A stretch of 64,000 nt of DNA. Origin: Salminus brasiliensis. Its lineage: Eukaryota; Chordata; Actinopteri; Characiformes; Bryconidae. Position numbers and translations under genes: made by a program. Shown here in pieces: positions 20,233 to 31,800 of this stretch; the stretch's first letter is position 1, and the number at the start of each line of letters is the position of its first letter. Under the pieces are notes generated by a model. That model was not told where the DNA came from and did not search any database. It worked only from the letters and a program-made list of their open reading frames with translations. The DNA is taken from positions 27,734,625-27,798,624 of the forward strand of contig NC_132894.1 of the NCBI RefSeq assembly GCF_030463535.1. The letters run 5' to 3'.

Positions 20233-21698
20233 GTATCTGCCTTTCATGGATAAGATAGGACACACTTGTAATATTACATTTAAAAGTATGATATTTTACT
20301 CTTTATAAGTAAGCACATCAAACACACATTTAACCTGTACTCAAGCAGTGTTTTAATTGGGGTCTTCAGACTTTACTTATCAACTATATTTATATTTATG
20401 TACCTTTTGCAGCTTCTGTTGTTGGTCAAGTCCAGTAAAAAAGACTGGGCTTTTATTTTGAAGATCACTTATGAGGTTGGTTTCACTCTTTAACTTACCA
20501 GAAGGAAATGTGTGGTCTATTTTAAAGGTGCGGTAAAAGCTTTGAAAAACTGACAGACTTCACTCCTCACACTCGATTGAGCCAATAATTGTATAGTTTT
20601 TATTATTATTGTATAGAGTATTATTATTGCATGAATGCAGATATCACACTTATAACAGAAATGGTAGACATGTGCCAAGTTGTCTCATGCAATCTGCATT
20701 TCATAATGTTGAACCGTTCTGTCTGAAATGTAAGACATGTTAAAATGTAGGGCCTTGTCAAAAGGCCCTAATCACATTAATTTATGTATTACAAACTGCT
20801 ATATTATCAAATCTGATACAGAGAAAATAGCAGTGCTGTGAAATACTAAAGCTAAATAAATAATCCAAAAAAATAATAAATAAACTAAATAAAATAAACA
20901 GGAGTTTTTAATATATAAAAAAGGTATATCCATAATATTCATTTTGTCTAAAGGCTGGATGGTCTTCACATGAAATGCTTCTTGTTTAATGATTGCTCCA
21001 CTCTAATCTAAGATTGGACATTTAAGCAGTCATGTGCTTTTGGTTAGATCAGACCACAGCATTAGGGTTAAATCATAGTTTTATTGACTTTCATTTATTT
21101 GAGAAAGACCTATACCAATTAAAGCTTAGGTGTCCCACATTAGGCAGTTTCCAACATTAAGGCAGTTCACCCTACTTGTAAACAGTGTTTAGTATAGTGA
21201 AGTGATAAAGTGTGGATGACACACAAACACAGTCTTTGAAAAGGAAAGCACATTTTACAGACCAGTTATCTATTTTTATTGATAACAGCAATTATACAGA
21301 AAAATAACTGCAAGGGTACAAATGTCTAAGTGAACACAACATACGCATATGACGAGTACACTACATTATAAGTTGCTAAAGAGTTTTTCTTTTTAAACAA
21401 AGTAGGTAAAACTTGTAATTCGCCACCTTATTCCCCCCAACACACACCAGGCTACCTGTCTATGCTCTTTGCAGGGTTGTTGCCAAAATAACAAACCAGA
21501 TATTTTCAGATCAAGCTACTTTCAGTACAGGTAGCGAGAACATGTTTACTACTCGGGTCTGAATGAAAATCATTTTACTACTGTGTTCTTCAGATGATCA
21601 GGAACATGGCAAAGTAAAGGATTAATAAAAAAAAATACACCAAGAACATTTAAAAGCTGCATAGCAGCCTGAAGTGATACACTATATGGGCAAAAGTA
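18081..21698. other. Intergenic DNA upstream of kars1, no gene recognised
   Basis: AT-rich DNA with a (TA)n/(CA)n compound microsatellite at 20149-20233. No exon with conserved protein content and no RNA gene was recognised on either strand. Confidence 0.5.
20149..20233. repeat. Compound (TA)n(CA)n(TA)n microsatellite
   Basis: TA tract, short A run, TA tract, CA tract and a second long TA tract in succession. Confidence 0.95.
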
Positions 21699-21699
21699 T

Positions 21700-22716
21700 A
21701 TAGGCATAGAAAGTTATGGGCATGCCTGGTCAAATATCTGTTACTGTGAATAGTTAAGTATGTAGAAGCACTAGCACTCTGAAAATGAAAATAATTGATG
21801 CAGACAAAGCAGGGGAAGACTATATGAAGATAGTAATGCTTTTCCATGTAGCCGCTTCCTTAGTTTTTAATGTAATTAAGAAAGGGCAGTTATCAGGAAC
21901 CCTAGAGGTCAGGCTGAGGTCTGGAAGTACAAGAAATATTAAGAGAGAGGACTGCTCAACATGATTTTAGAAAGGCAAACCATGTCCCCATATTTGACTA
22001 CGAAAAAAAACCTCTGGAAGATTCAGCAGGCTGTGGAGTAACGGTTTTACTGTGCAGCAGTACCTGCACAACTACACAGAGCCATCAGAAACCTTTCCTG
22101 TGTCCTCACAAAAGTTTACATCAGATGTTTTAAATGGAATATCTAAACCAGCTTGCTGCATTTACAATTCCCGTTGACGAATGAAGTTAAAAACAGTAGC
22201 ATGTAGCAAATATATGTTTGTAGAAAAATTATTATAATTGTATGACAAAAACACCTCTCTAAATACCAGCAAATTCTGGAAGCAAACCACTGTTTGCAAA
22301 AAAGCTGAAAATGAAAAGAGGATGGCAGTGATCCAAATGTATAAATCTATAAATCTACAATGGACAACCTTAATAAATGCAAGCTGAGGGTTTTGCCATG
22401 TCCCTCACAGCCCCCTTAACATCACTGAAAATCTGTGAATAGATTTCAAAAGAGCATTGCAGCAAGACAGCTCAAAAATAAAACAGAACTAGAAGACTTT
22501 TGTGTACAAGCTGTGATACTTGATGTAATACTTGATATTTAACAGGGTTTGTTATAAAGTTTGTTATTTTGAAACTTTAAAATACAGAAATAAAAAGGTT
22601 ATATTGCTTACAATACTAAAGACATTTGTCATCTTTAACTGGATGCATCTTTTACTTACTTAGCCATTTACAGTAACAGGAATTGTAACTAGGGATACAC
22701 AAACTTTTACATGCCA
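21700..22716 (+). mobile_element. Degenerate Tc1-like element with both terminal repeats
   Basis: The left end GGTCAAATATCTGTTACTGT followed by GAATAGTTAAGTATGTAGAAG matches, inverted, the right end TACTTACTTAGCCATTTACA followed by GTAACAGGAATTGTAACTAG and ACAAACTTTTACATGCC (near 22655-22716). Between them decayed plus-strand transposase fragments can be seen, including ...NITENL near 22425 with many stops. The element is inactive. It lies just beyond the likely nfat5 3' end. 21680-21702 carries a further terminal-repeat-like TACACTATATGGGCAAAAGT. Confidence 0.6.
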
Positions 22717-25637
22717 TGATGTGTTTATTCATTATAAAAGCCAATAACTATTGTTATTAACAATATGAATTTATTTCCAAATTTCATTCTTTTTTTTGGG
22801 TAACTGAACCACGTATTTTCTTTCCTCAGGCAGACAATAGATGTCTTACCGGAACAGCAAAACATGTAAGTATGAAAACAAACTACTTTCCACCACAATT
22901 TCACATAAAGGCACAAGTGTTAACTTACATTTACATTTGCCAGTTCGTTATAGCTATTCATACGGGTTGTCTGATGTGTGATAATATTTATATAAATATT
23001 TGATGTAAAAGACATTAAAAAAAGAATTTGGAGAAACCTGTTTGTAGAAAACCTGGTTTTAGGAAATTACAAAAAGATTGGAAATAAAAACCACAAGGCA
23101 GTATATTGTGGAATGAGTGAATTGAAAAGGCGTCAATTCAAAGTTTTAAATGTTTTTTTTCCTCCTTGTAAAGATAAAAGCTGGTTTAGGTAACTGTTCT
23201 TGTATTTTAAAGGCATTACAGATTGACAGAATGTACTGCATACATGTTAAGGTTATGGGATAATGTTTAACATTTGTAGGTTATTAACTTAAAATAGAAG
23301 ATTAAATATAATATATACAACAAATGAAAAAAAATATGGAATAATGATTATTGGTCCAAAATCAGATGAGGTTATAAATGTTATATTTTGTTGTTGCTTA
23401 TATGGCTTAGTTTCCCCCAATGTTTTTATATAGATATAGAAAATAGTCCTATCATACTCCATCTGCTTCATTCCATGCCAACGATTCTGGGTCGAAAAAC
23501 AAGGACATCTGATCTGACCTGGCATTAAAAATGACAAGAGTAGGAAAAGCAGTAATAAAACACCAGGAATGTCAAACCTGATATTCTTCTACACGCCAAA
23601 TAAAATACATGCCACTGATGATGGATGATCACATAAAACGGAGATGTTTTTAATCACACTTATGGACCTGTAAGTCAACAGAGACAGCTTTTTGATTTGA
23701 AAATGTTTCTGGAGACAATAACAAATGCAAAATAAATTAAAAAGTTTTCTAAAACAAAGTACTAGTAAAGTTTTTTTCTTTTTTAAAATCTGTCAGAAAA
23801 AGAAAAATATATGTATATATTCACATAAATATCAAATGACAGATGGAAACAAACAAATAAATGAAAATCAGTATTGTACAGAGATGAAGGCCAATCACAG
23901 ACAGCTCTTTCTTCGATTTCAAGTTCACAGCTCTTCCCTATGCAGAGGACTCCTTTAAAGATCTAAAAGAGCACTCCCCCACCTAAACAGAGGTCAGAAT
24001 AGTCACTATTCAAAACTAGGCATAAAATGTTAATGGTCACGAGAGACTAAACAGCCCAAACCGATGATGTTTAGTGAAATAAAAGCTCATCTGAGCTATT
24101 GCTTTAAATATTACAGAGAGCAGGGCCCTTGTAATGTATGTATGTGATTAGATTCATAAAAAGTAAATGACGCATCGAGCCCGATATTCATAACGTGAAA
24201 CCTACCACAACCAAAAAAACTATGTTTTGGCAGCTTTACAACAAGCCTGGCATTGAATTTGAGAGCACATTAATGTAACTCACTTCACATTCTCCATTCT
24301 TCCATTTGTAACAAAGCAGCCCTACTTACCATTACCATTTGAGCCATAAAACTGGCCAAAGTTTTTATAAAGTGTGTAAAAGGTGGTGCTGACTTGAGGC
24401 CTGAAGTTGAGGCCTTGACTGGTCCTCTACAAGCTAGAATGTTAAAATTCTGTAGAAAGAATATGATTTTATTTACAAAGTTATTAGAATATATTTAAAG
24501 GCATGATAAAGGCTATATTCCTCTTGCATGTAGCACCAAGGCAAGATAACCAGGTGAAAAAAACAATGATTAAAACGGGGCAGATATTATACTGTAAAAT
24601 ATTTGTATTAGCAGCCAGACGTTTTTCGCTGTTTCCCAAAAGAAGTCACCCTGCCCGGTACCAGCGTGCCAGACGCTAGTGAACAATAAACTCATCGTCA
24701 TCTAGCGAGATATGCAAATATTTTTAGAATAAAACAACAAACATTTCTATTTTCACAAAAGAACACTAATGGGTACATCATTTTAGAAGAAAAGAGAGAA
24801 ATCTGGGTTCTCAGAACAGTACATTATACAGAAAATGTATCCTACGTGAGATGATACCTAGAAATTACGCATTATGCATATTTGTTTTCATTTGAACAGA
24901 AATAGCATGATTACAGAAAGAAAATAAAGTGCTACCAGGACCAAATTTTTAAATATTATTCTTTTGTGTGTTGGAACCATTCTTTCAGAATTGAATTAAC
25001 GTACAAAAAAAGCAACTCACAAGTGCACACAGAAAAGGGAGCTCCAAATGTGCTCACTTGCTTATTCAACTTCATAAAAAAGCAAAGTGCTTGCACTGAG
25101 AACTACTGTATTAAACATTCTACATTCTATCATGATATGTTTCATTCACAGCTAAAGACAAACAGCACAAGAGTACAATGTGCTCATCTTGACAGACATC
25201 TTTGTTTGTAGTGACACTGTTCAACTAAGGCATGACTGTAGTAACTCCTTGACCTCCACACCTGTATACTTTCTGCAGATGCTCTCTGTTGCACGGATAT
25301 CAAATCGATACATTCACATAGATCACGTCGTCACAGTTATCATGTTTCCTCCACTGAGCCTCAATAACTTTCCCAGTCTTCTCCAAGCCTGTCTGGATGA
25401 AAGAAATAAAGGTGAGTAAAGCTGTTTTTAAGCACTGTGTGCCAACATGAGTTCCCCTAGTCATGGGCACCACACATTCTGCACATTCTTCTCATTCAAC
25501 TTTATTAACAAGCTCTATTCTTCATGTGCTTGTTCTTTAACCAACTTTTACCATGACATTTATCCTATTTAGACTGTAAACTTCCCTTTTACATATTTAT
25601 AATGTGAGGTGTATTTACCTATGGGGTTTGTAAGGTC
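22717..25637 (-). other. nfat5: Probable nfat5 3'UTR
   Basis: About 2.9 kb of AT-rich, low-repeat DNA follows the nfat5 stop codon. Two AATAAA signals (plus-strand TTTATT at 22724-22729 and 22770-22775) lie at its far end, just before a transposon remnant. Vertebrate NFAT5 mRNAs have long 3'UTRs. The exact end is inferred; alternative signals lie on both sides. Confidence 0.4.
22724..22775 (-). terminator. nfat5: Candidate nfat5 polyadenylation signals
   Basis: Two AATAAA hexamers in the transcript sense within 52 bp, 2.9 kb past the stop codon. Other AATAAA motifs exist in this AT-rich region, so the assignment is weak. Confidence 0.3.
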
Positions 25638-25864
25638 CTAGTAGTTATTGCCTTGCTCCTGAAGACTCACAAGCAGGTCGTCTATCTTCTCCATGTTCTG
25701 GGATGCGGTGAGGACATTTTGTACATTCCCAGATTCTGACATGGACTGGCTGAGCAAGGAATGAATCTGCTCATCACTTTCTCTCTGGTTCTGACCAGAC
25801 TGGCTAATGGCAATGATCTGGTCAGAGAGTGTGGTTCCTTGGGAGTTCATCAGCTGGCCGCACT
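25638..25864 (-). CDS. nfat5: nfat5 last coding exon
   Basis: Acceptor TTGTAG/AGTGCGG. Encodes [38 protein letters not shown] and the conserved end [18 protein letters not shown], stop TAG at 25638-25640. Vertebrate NFAT5 ends in almost the same [14 protein letters not shown] motif, followed in mammals by a few extra residues. Confidence 0.95.
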
Positions 25865-28800
25865 CTACAACAAGAGGAAAGGTCAGTACCTTTAGGACCT
25901 GATTTGTGATAAAACAAAATAGTTCTACACCAATCTAATGAATGCGTTTAGCTACTTTAAGTTGCACCTATGCTGACACATACACAGCTTATCTAGTCCT
26001 TAGCAGAGAAGCACCGCCAATAGAATAGGACACTTTGGAGCAGATATAACCACAAACGTATTGGCACCATGCCTACTGTCAGACATGGGCTAGAGGGGTA
26101 TAAAGCCCACCAGAACAGAGCAGGGGATCAGTTAAACAGTGTTCTCTGGAATGTTATTGTTCCAGTCAATACTTTTGGGATGAGTTGGAGATGAGGTGAG
26201 ATGTTTTCATTATCCAACATCCTGACCTCACTAATGCCCTTGAACTAATGTCACTGAATGCAATCAGATTCTCACAGCAATACTCCTAAGTCTAGTAGAA
26301 AGCCTTTCCTGTGCGGTAGAGACAGTTACTCCAAAAAAGCAGGATAAACTTTTTTTTTTTTATAACCCATGATTTCAGAAAAAACAAAGTATTAGCAGGT
26401 GTCTTGTTACCTGTTTCCATATAGTGTATGGACACAAGTCTGTAAGCAGATAATGCTATGAAAAATGCACTGGATTTTAGTGAACTGTGTTCTGGCTTTT
26501 TTTTGTCCGTTTTTATTTTTCCCAAATTCTCCCCAATTTCTACCAAATCTCCCCATTTGACTTATTTCCAATTCCTACCCACTGGCTAGGAATCCCCCTA
26601 TTACACAATGCCACCAGTGCTGGAATGGTGAACCAACATGTGCTTTCTCTGAGTCACATTATGCCAGCCAACTGCTTCTCCTCTAACGCAGTTATTGGAC
26701 AACTTGCACGCTTTGAGAAAACTAACCACCAATTATTTTACATCAGCAAATATCAAATGACACACACCCATACTGGCCCGGATCAAGTTGGGTTTTGGTG
26801 GAGAGGGAGGGCTATCCTACCCAAACAGAGATAGCAAGCCCAATTATGTAATTATGGTTTCTACTTCTAATTTACAGCTTGTGGACAAAAGAAGCCAGCG
26901 CACAGTCCACAAAGGAATAATGACATGACAGATACTGTAGTAAAAATTACAACACCCCATGTCATAATAGTACATAGCACACATTTATTTTCTTTTAACT
27001 GGGGTGTAAACAACAAATATACTATACATGTTTATTATCTTTACCATTATGGATTTCAAAAAGGAAGATGTTACGCTGCTGGCTCTGAGTCGGCTGGTTG
27101 AGGCTTCCACTCACTGTTGTCTGAAACAAGGATCCAGGCTGTTGCACTGGTGAGGAAGTGGTGGTCTGAAGTCCTGCCGTACCATTCTGCGGAGCAAAGA
27201 GCGCTTCTTGAGAGGCTATGCTTCTAGGTATGCTGGGCTGGGTCATAAAAAGGTTCACTGAAGACTGAGAGCCTGAGCCTGAACCTGGTGCCAGTTGCAT
27301 GTGTTGTTGTTCCTGGAACAGAGTCTGCTTACTTGCAGATTGACTTGCCACATCAGTGCTCTGATCCTGGAACGACATGGGCTCAGAAGGCTCTTCTTGC
27401 CTGACCGTGACCATGCTGGTCTGGGAAAAGGGGAGGGATGCATTCTGCTGCTCTGGGGAAATTAGGCTATTGCTATTCATTGATGGCATCTGAGACTGAC
27501 CACTGAACAAGAGACCAGAGGTCTGTTCTGGTGCCACCGCTGAACTCAAAGAGTTAAAGAGCATCTCAGCTTGTTGATGGTTTGGAGAGAGCTTGTTATT
27601 TGGTGACTGAGTGATACCCTGAAACAAAGAGCCTGGCTGGGGTTGCGAGGCCTGTTGTGACGACTGCTGTTCCATGGGAGTGCTCTGCTGAATAGGGGCC
27701 AGTTGGGCAGAGGCTTGGAACACAGACTGCGGCTCAAGGGCAGATGTCTGTATTGAACTAAGAAACGCTAGCTGCTGTGTCTGGTTGTTTACTGCAAGTT
27801 GACCAGGTAAGGCACTCTGGGAGAGGAACATGCTAGTTGTAGAAGCTTGAGGTTCTGCAGACAAGCTGGGTCCATCAAGAACATTCAATGTGTTCTGGAA
27901 AAGTGAAGCTTGGACCTGCTCCTGTGTGGGTGAGGTTTTCTGTGTATGGAACAGTGCCTCCTGTGGAGCTTGCGCCTCAGCCAGGGAGGTGGAGGTGTGG
28001 AACAAGGGAGGAGAGGAATGAGAAGGTGTTTGCTGAAGAAAGCCAGTTTGAATGGAGATGAGATCTTTTGCTTGTTGAAACAGCGTGGGCTGTTGCTGTT
28101 GTTGTGCAGATGTCTGTTGGAAGAGGGCACTGCTGTTCTCCACTATGCTTTGTGAAGAGCCTTGCTGCTCTGGACTGCACTGCATTTGAACCTGGGGATG
28201 AAAAAGCTGATGCTGCAGGTTCTCCAGAACTTGCTGCTGCTGCATCTGCTGCTGTTGAATCTGCTGCTGTTGAATCTGCTGCTGCTGGATTTGCTGTTGC
28301 TGGATTTGCTGTTGCTGGATCTGCTGCTGCTGGATTTGCTGCTGCTGGATTTGCTGCTGCTGGATCTGCTGCTGGATTTGTTGCTGTTGCTGAAGTCGAT
28401 GCTGTTGCTTCTTTGCCAGCGAATCTTCTGATTGAAGCTGAATGTTGCAGAATCCCTTTGCTTGCAGCTGCCGCACTGCCTGCTCGAGCTGTGCCACCTC
28501 ATCTGGTGGTAATAGAGAAAGTTGATGCTGTGGGCTGTCATCCATTTGGGATATCCCCACCAATTGCCCAGCACTGCTGCCAGACCTCTCCTGGGCCAGA
28601 CTGTCAGTATCCAAGAGGAACTGCTGGGCCCCTTGCTGGAGCAGTGGTTTTCCAGCCACATGGAAGGAGGTGTTTGATGCAATGTCTTGTTTCTGAATGG
28701 TGTTTAATGGTTCCTTGCTGGAGAAAACAGTATTCTGAGGCTGCTCTTGTTCTGCTGGTTGACAGGCCAGAGGGCTAGAGAATGTCTGACTGTTGGTAGA

Positions 28801-31800
28801 GATGTTGTTACTCATCTCTAAGGTCTGCTGGGCTGGGTTCATCAGATCAGAGCTCTGCTAAGTAGACAATAAAAAACCAAGCATTCAGAGTGCTGTATTA
28901 TTGTGTAATATACATCTTGTGTGCATAATGTGCATGATTTGATCAGAAATTACTGAATTCAGTTCAATAACAAACCTTAAATGTTGAGGAGTTACTGGAG
29001 ACCTCCATGGGAGTGACCTCTTCTCTTTTGACAAGAGGCAAGATCAAGCTGCTATCCATTACTGTTTACAAAGAAAGTTGCAAAACCAGTGGTAAGACTG
29101 AGATTCATTGACAGTATACCACATCCACAACCATGAAAATATTGAATAATTTATTGAAAACTATTAAAAAATTTAATTGAAAAACCACCAATATGCCCAC
29201 TTCTAAAAAATGAATTTTAACTAAATTGACATTTTATGGATTAAACTTGAAATGAAAAGTCCCTCTTTAACATAATTTTAACAGCAAACTTTCTATAATG
29301 TATTTAAATTATAGCACTGGAGCTAGGACTGGGCTTAAATGCTTTTAGCCTTTTTTTAATAGACATAAAGATTTACATTTAATTTCCCAAAAAGCCTAAC
29401 CAGTTTTTTATTTCAGAAGAGTCATTCAATCGAAATGCCATAGAAATGGTCAGTGGGCTCCTTGGGTCCAGCAGGGCCAATTGGGAATTTAAACATTATA
29501 AATATTTCACCATTATTTTATCTTTGAAAAATCCCTCCACATGCACAAAAACAACTCAGCAAAAAATAATAGCATTGGTATAGCACTCAAAATAACAAAA
29601 AAAATAGATTTATTGGAAGAGATTCTCAGGGTGTTTTACTTTTGGCGATTTCCAAGGTATGAAGGATTTGGGGTGGGGGGGATTTCTCATTATTAATATG
29701 GGAATAGTGGAGTTTTGTTCACCTTTCATCTGTTCAAATGGACACGGCTTGACTGGAGGCAAGGACTCTTTTTTCACAGATGCATCCATAACTGTAAAGA
29801 TAAGTGAATTAGCACTTTTTCATTATTCACAATATCTGATAAATAGCATGCTAATGTGACATATCTTCCTGACTTTACAAAGACTTTACTGACCTGGCTC
29901 TGGAGTGTATGTGAATGGTTGCACATCGTGGGAACGTCCAGCATTAGTCACCACATAGATCCCAACAGACACGGGAGAGGTGATGGCCAGATTTTGATAT
30001 GGTGGAACTTTCACAATAAGATGATTCTAAATGGAAAACGCAAAAAAACAAAAATGAAGAGGTGTGTGTGATGCTGACTACAGTCTAAGTCACAATAATA
30101 TGACTGGATGACCAGGCTTGTATGCATTCAGCTTTTTAGAGTGAGAGTACTGGTTTACAATTAAAAAAATATATCTAACATTCTAGTACAGTAATATTAG
30201 AAGTGAAATACACATACAGACTACAGATGTTAGAGTTCACTTTAGAGCAAGAGGAATTCGAGTAACCAGTGTCATGTGATTAAGTTTCTCAAGTTGGTCA
30301 CAGTAGTGCACAACAGCACAAACAGGCACTTGGCAATACGATGACCTAAAATGTAATTTAGTTAACCTTGGTATCACCTGGAATTTCAGAGTTGCCAGTT
30401 ATTTGGTACACTCCCTGCCTTGACTCAAGCTGTCCATTTTAACTAATACATTACTATACACTCTAAAAAGTGTTTAGTCCATTCAACTTAAAGAATGACT
30501 AAATGTGGTAACAACCAATTGATTATTTGATTCAGAGTATTTATTTGAGTTGAAATAAGCCCTGTTACGTTACCATCTGATATTTATTTTATTCATTTAG
30601 TAGTTTTGGGTTTTTTTTTTGTACATGATGTAGCATTCCTGAAACTCTTGGGGAAGCTCTTGCTGGTTCATCCATTACTTAGATGAACAAAAGTGTTTCA
30701 ATAAACCAAACAAATATTTTTTCTGTTTCAAAATGTTAAAAAAATTTAGTTCTTTGGGTGCAATCCAGCTTGCTTCTGCCATTTGCTATGTCAATGACTG
30801 GATCTGCACTGAACTTAGGATTTAAACACTGCCACCACCAAACTGTACTTGGCACCAATTAAACAATGTCTAAATGGCACAATGTATCTGAACATTGTTG
30901 CTGACCAATTTCATCCCTTCAAGCTTACCATACTCAAATGGATACTTCCAACATCATAATATAACATCACAAGTAGTTTGTTAGCTAGCATACAATCTGA
31001 CAGTTATCACTGATGTTAAAAGTATTTCTGTCCAGGCATGGTGCTTTAAGTTCCTTAATTAATGGTTTTCCACCTATTTGATTTGTCTCACTCTGAAACA
31101 CACATAGTTCTGGACGATTGGACTTGTACTGCAAGACAGTGGAAGTGCAACCCACTTTTGTCATGAAGATTAAGGCTAAATTCCATTGTGTACACACACA
31201 CACAAACACAACCTGGGGGCAATGGGCTCAGATGCTTTGCTCAATTGCACCTTAGCTGTGAATGTTCCTATTGGTGAAGTGGATTGAACCTTTAGGCATA
31301 GCTGCTTTTGCTGGCACATTTGAGTAACACATGGAAGAACATGGCATTTCTGACTGTACATAATGAAAATTATAAACTATATTTCAGGCTTTAATTAGAA
31401 TAGTTGCTCCTTTATATGCTTTTTAGCACAATTAGCTAATAATCACAATAAAAGAAAAACAATTTAACTAATGTTAGATAACAGATAATGCAAATGTAAT
31501 AAATCAGATGGATGTATAAAGATGTCAAAATTTTCACCACCTGCTTATGTGTTTTAAAAGGATGCTTAATACTTTCTGACTATGTGAAAAATCACGCTAT
31601 GAAAATACCACACCATTATGCTCGTACGGTCACTAGATTTCATTGCTTCAGTGGCCTGCTTTTAGAGACCTCATCTTGATCAAGCATTATTGGGATTACA
31701 TGCAAAGGGCTATTTACAGCAAGACTGCAGCAGCTGTTCAATTTGCAGCAACTGCACTACACAATCACTTCCACATGATACAACATTCCTGCATTCAATA

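Noticed and set aside
28068-28778. 236-aa plus-strand frame rich in Ala/Leu/Asp over nfat5
   Set aside because: Antisense shadow of the CAG/CAA-rich activation-domain exon.
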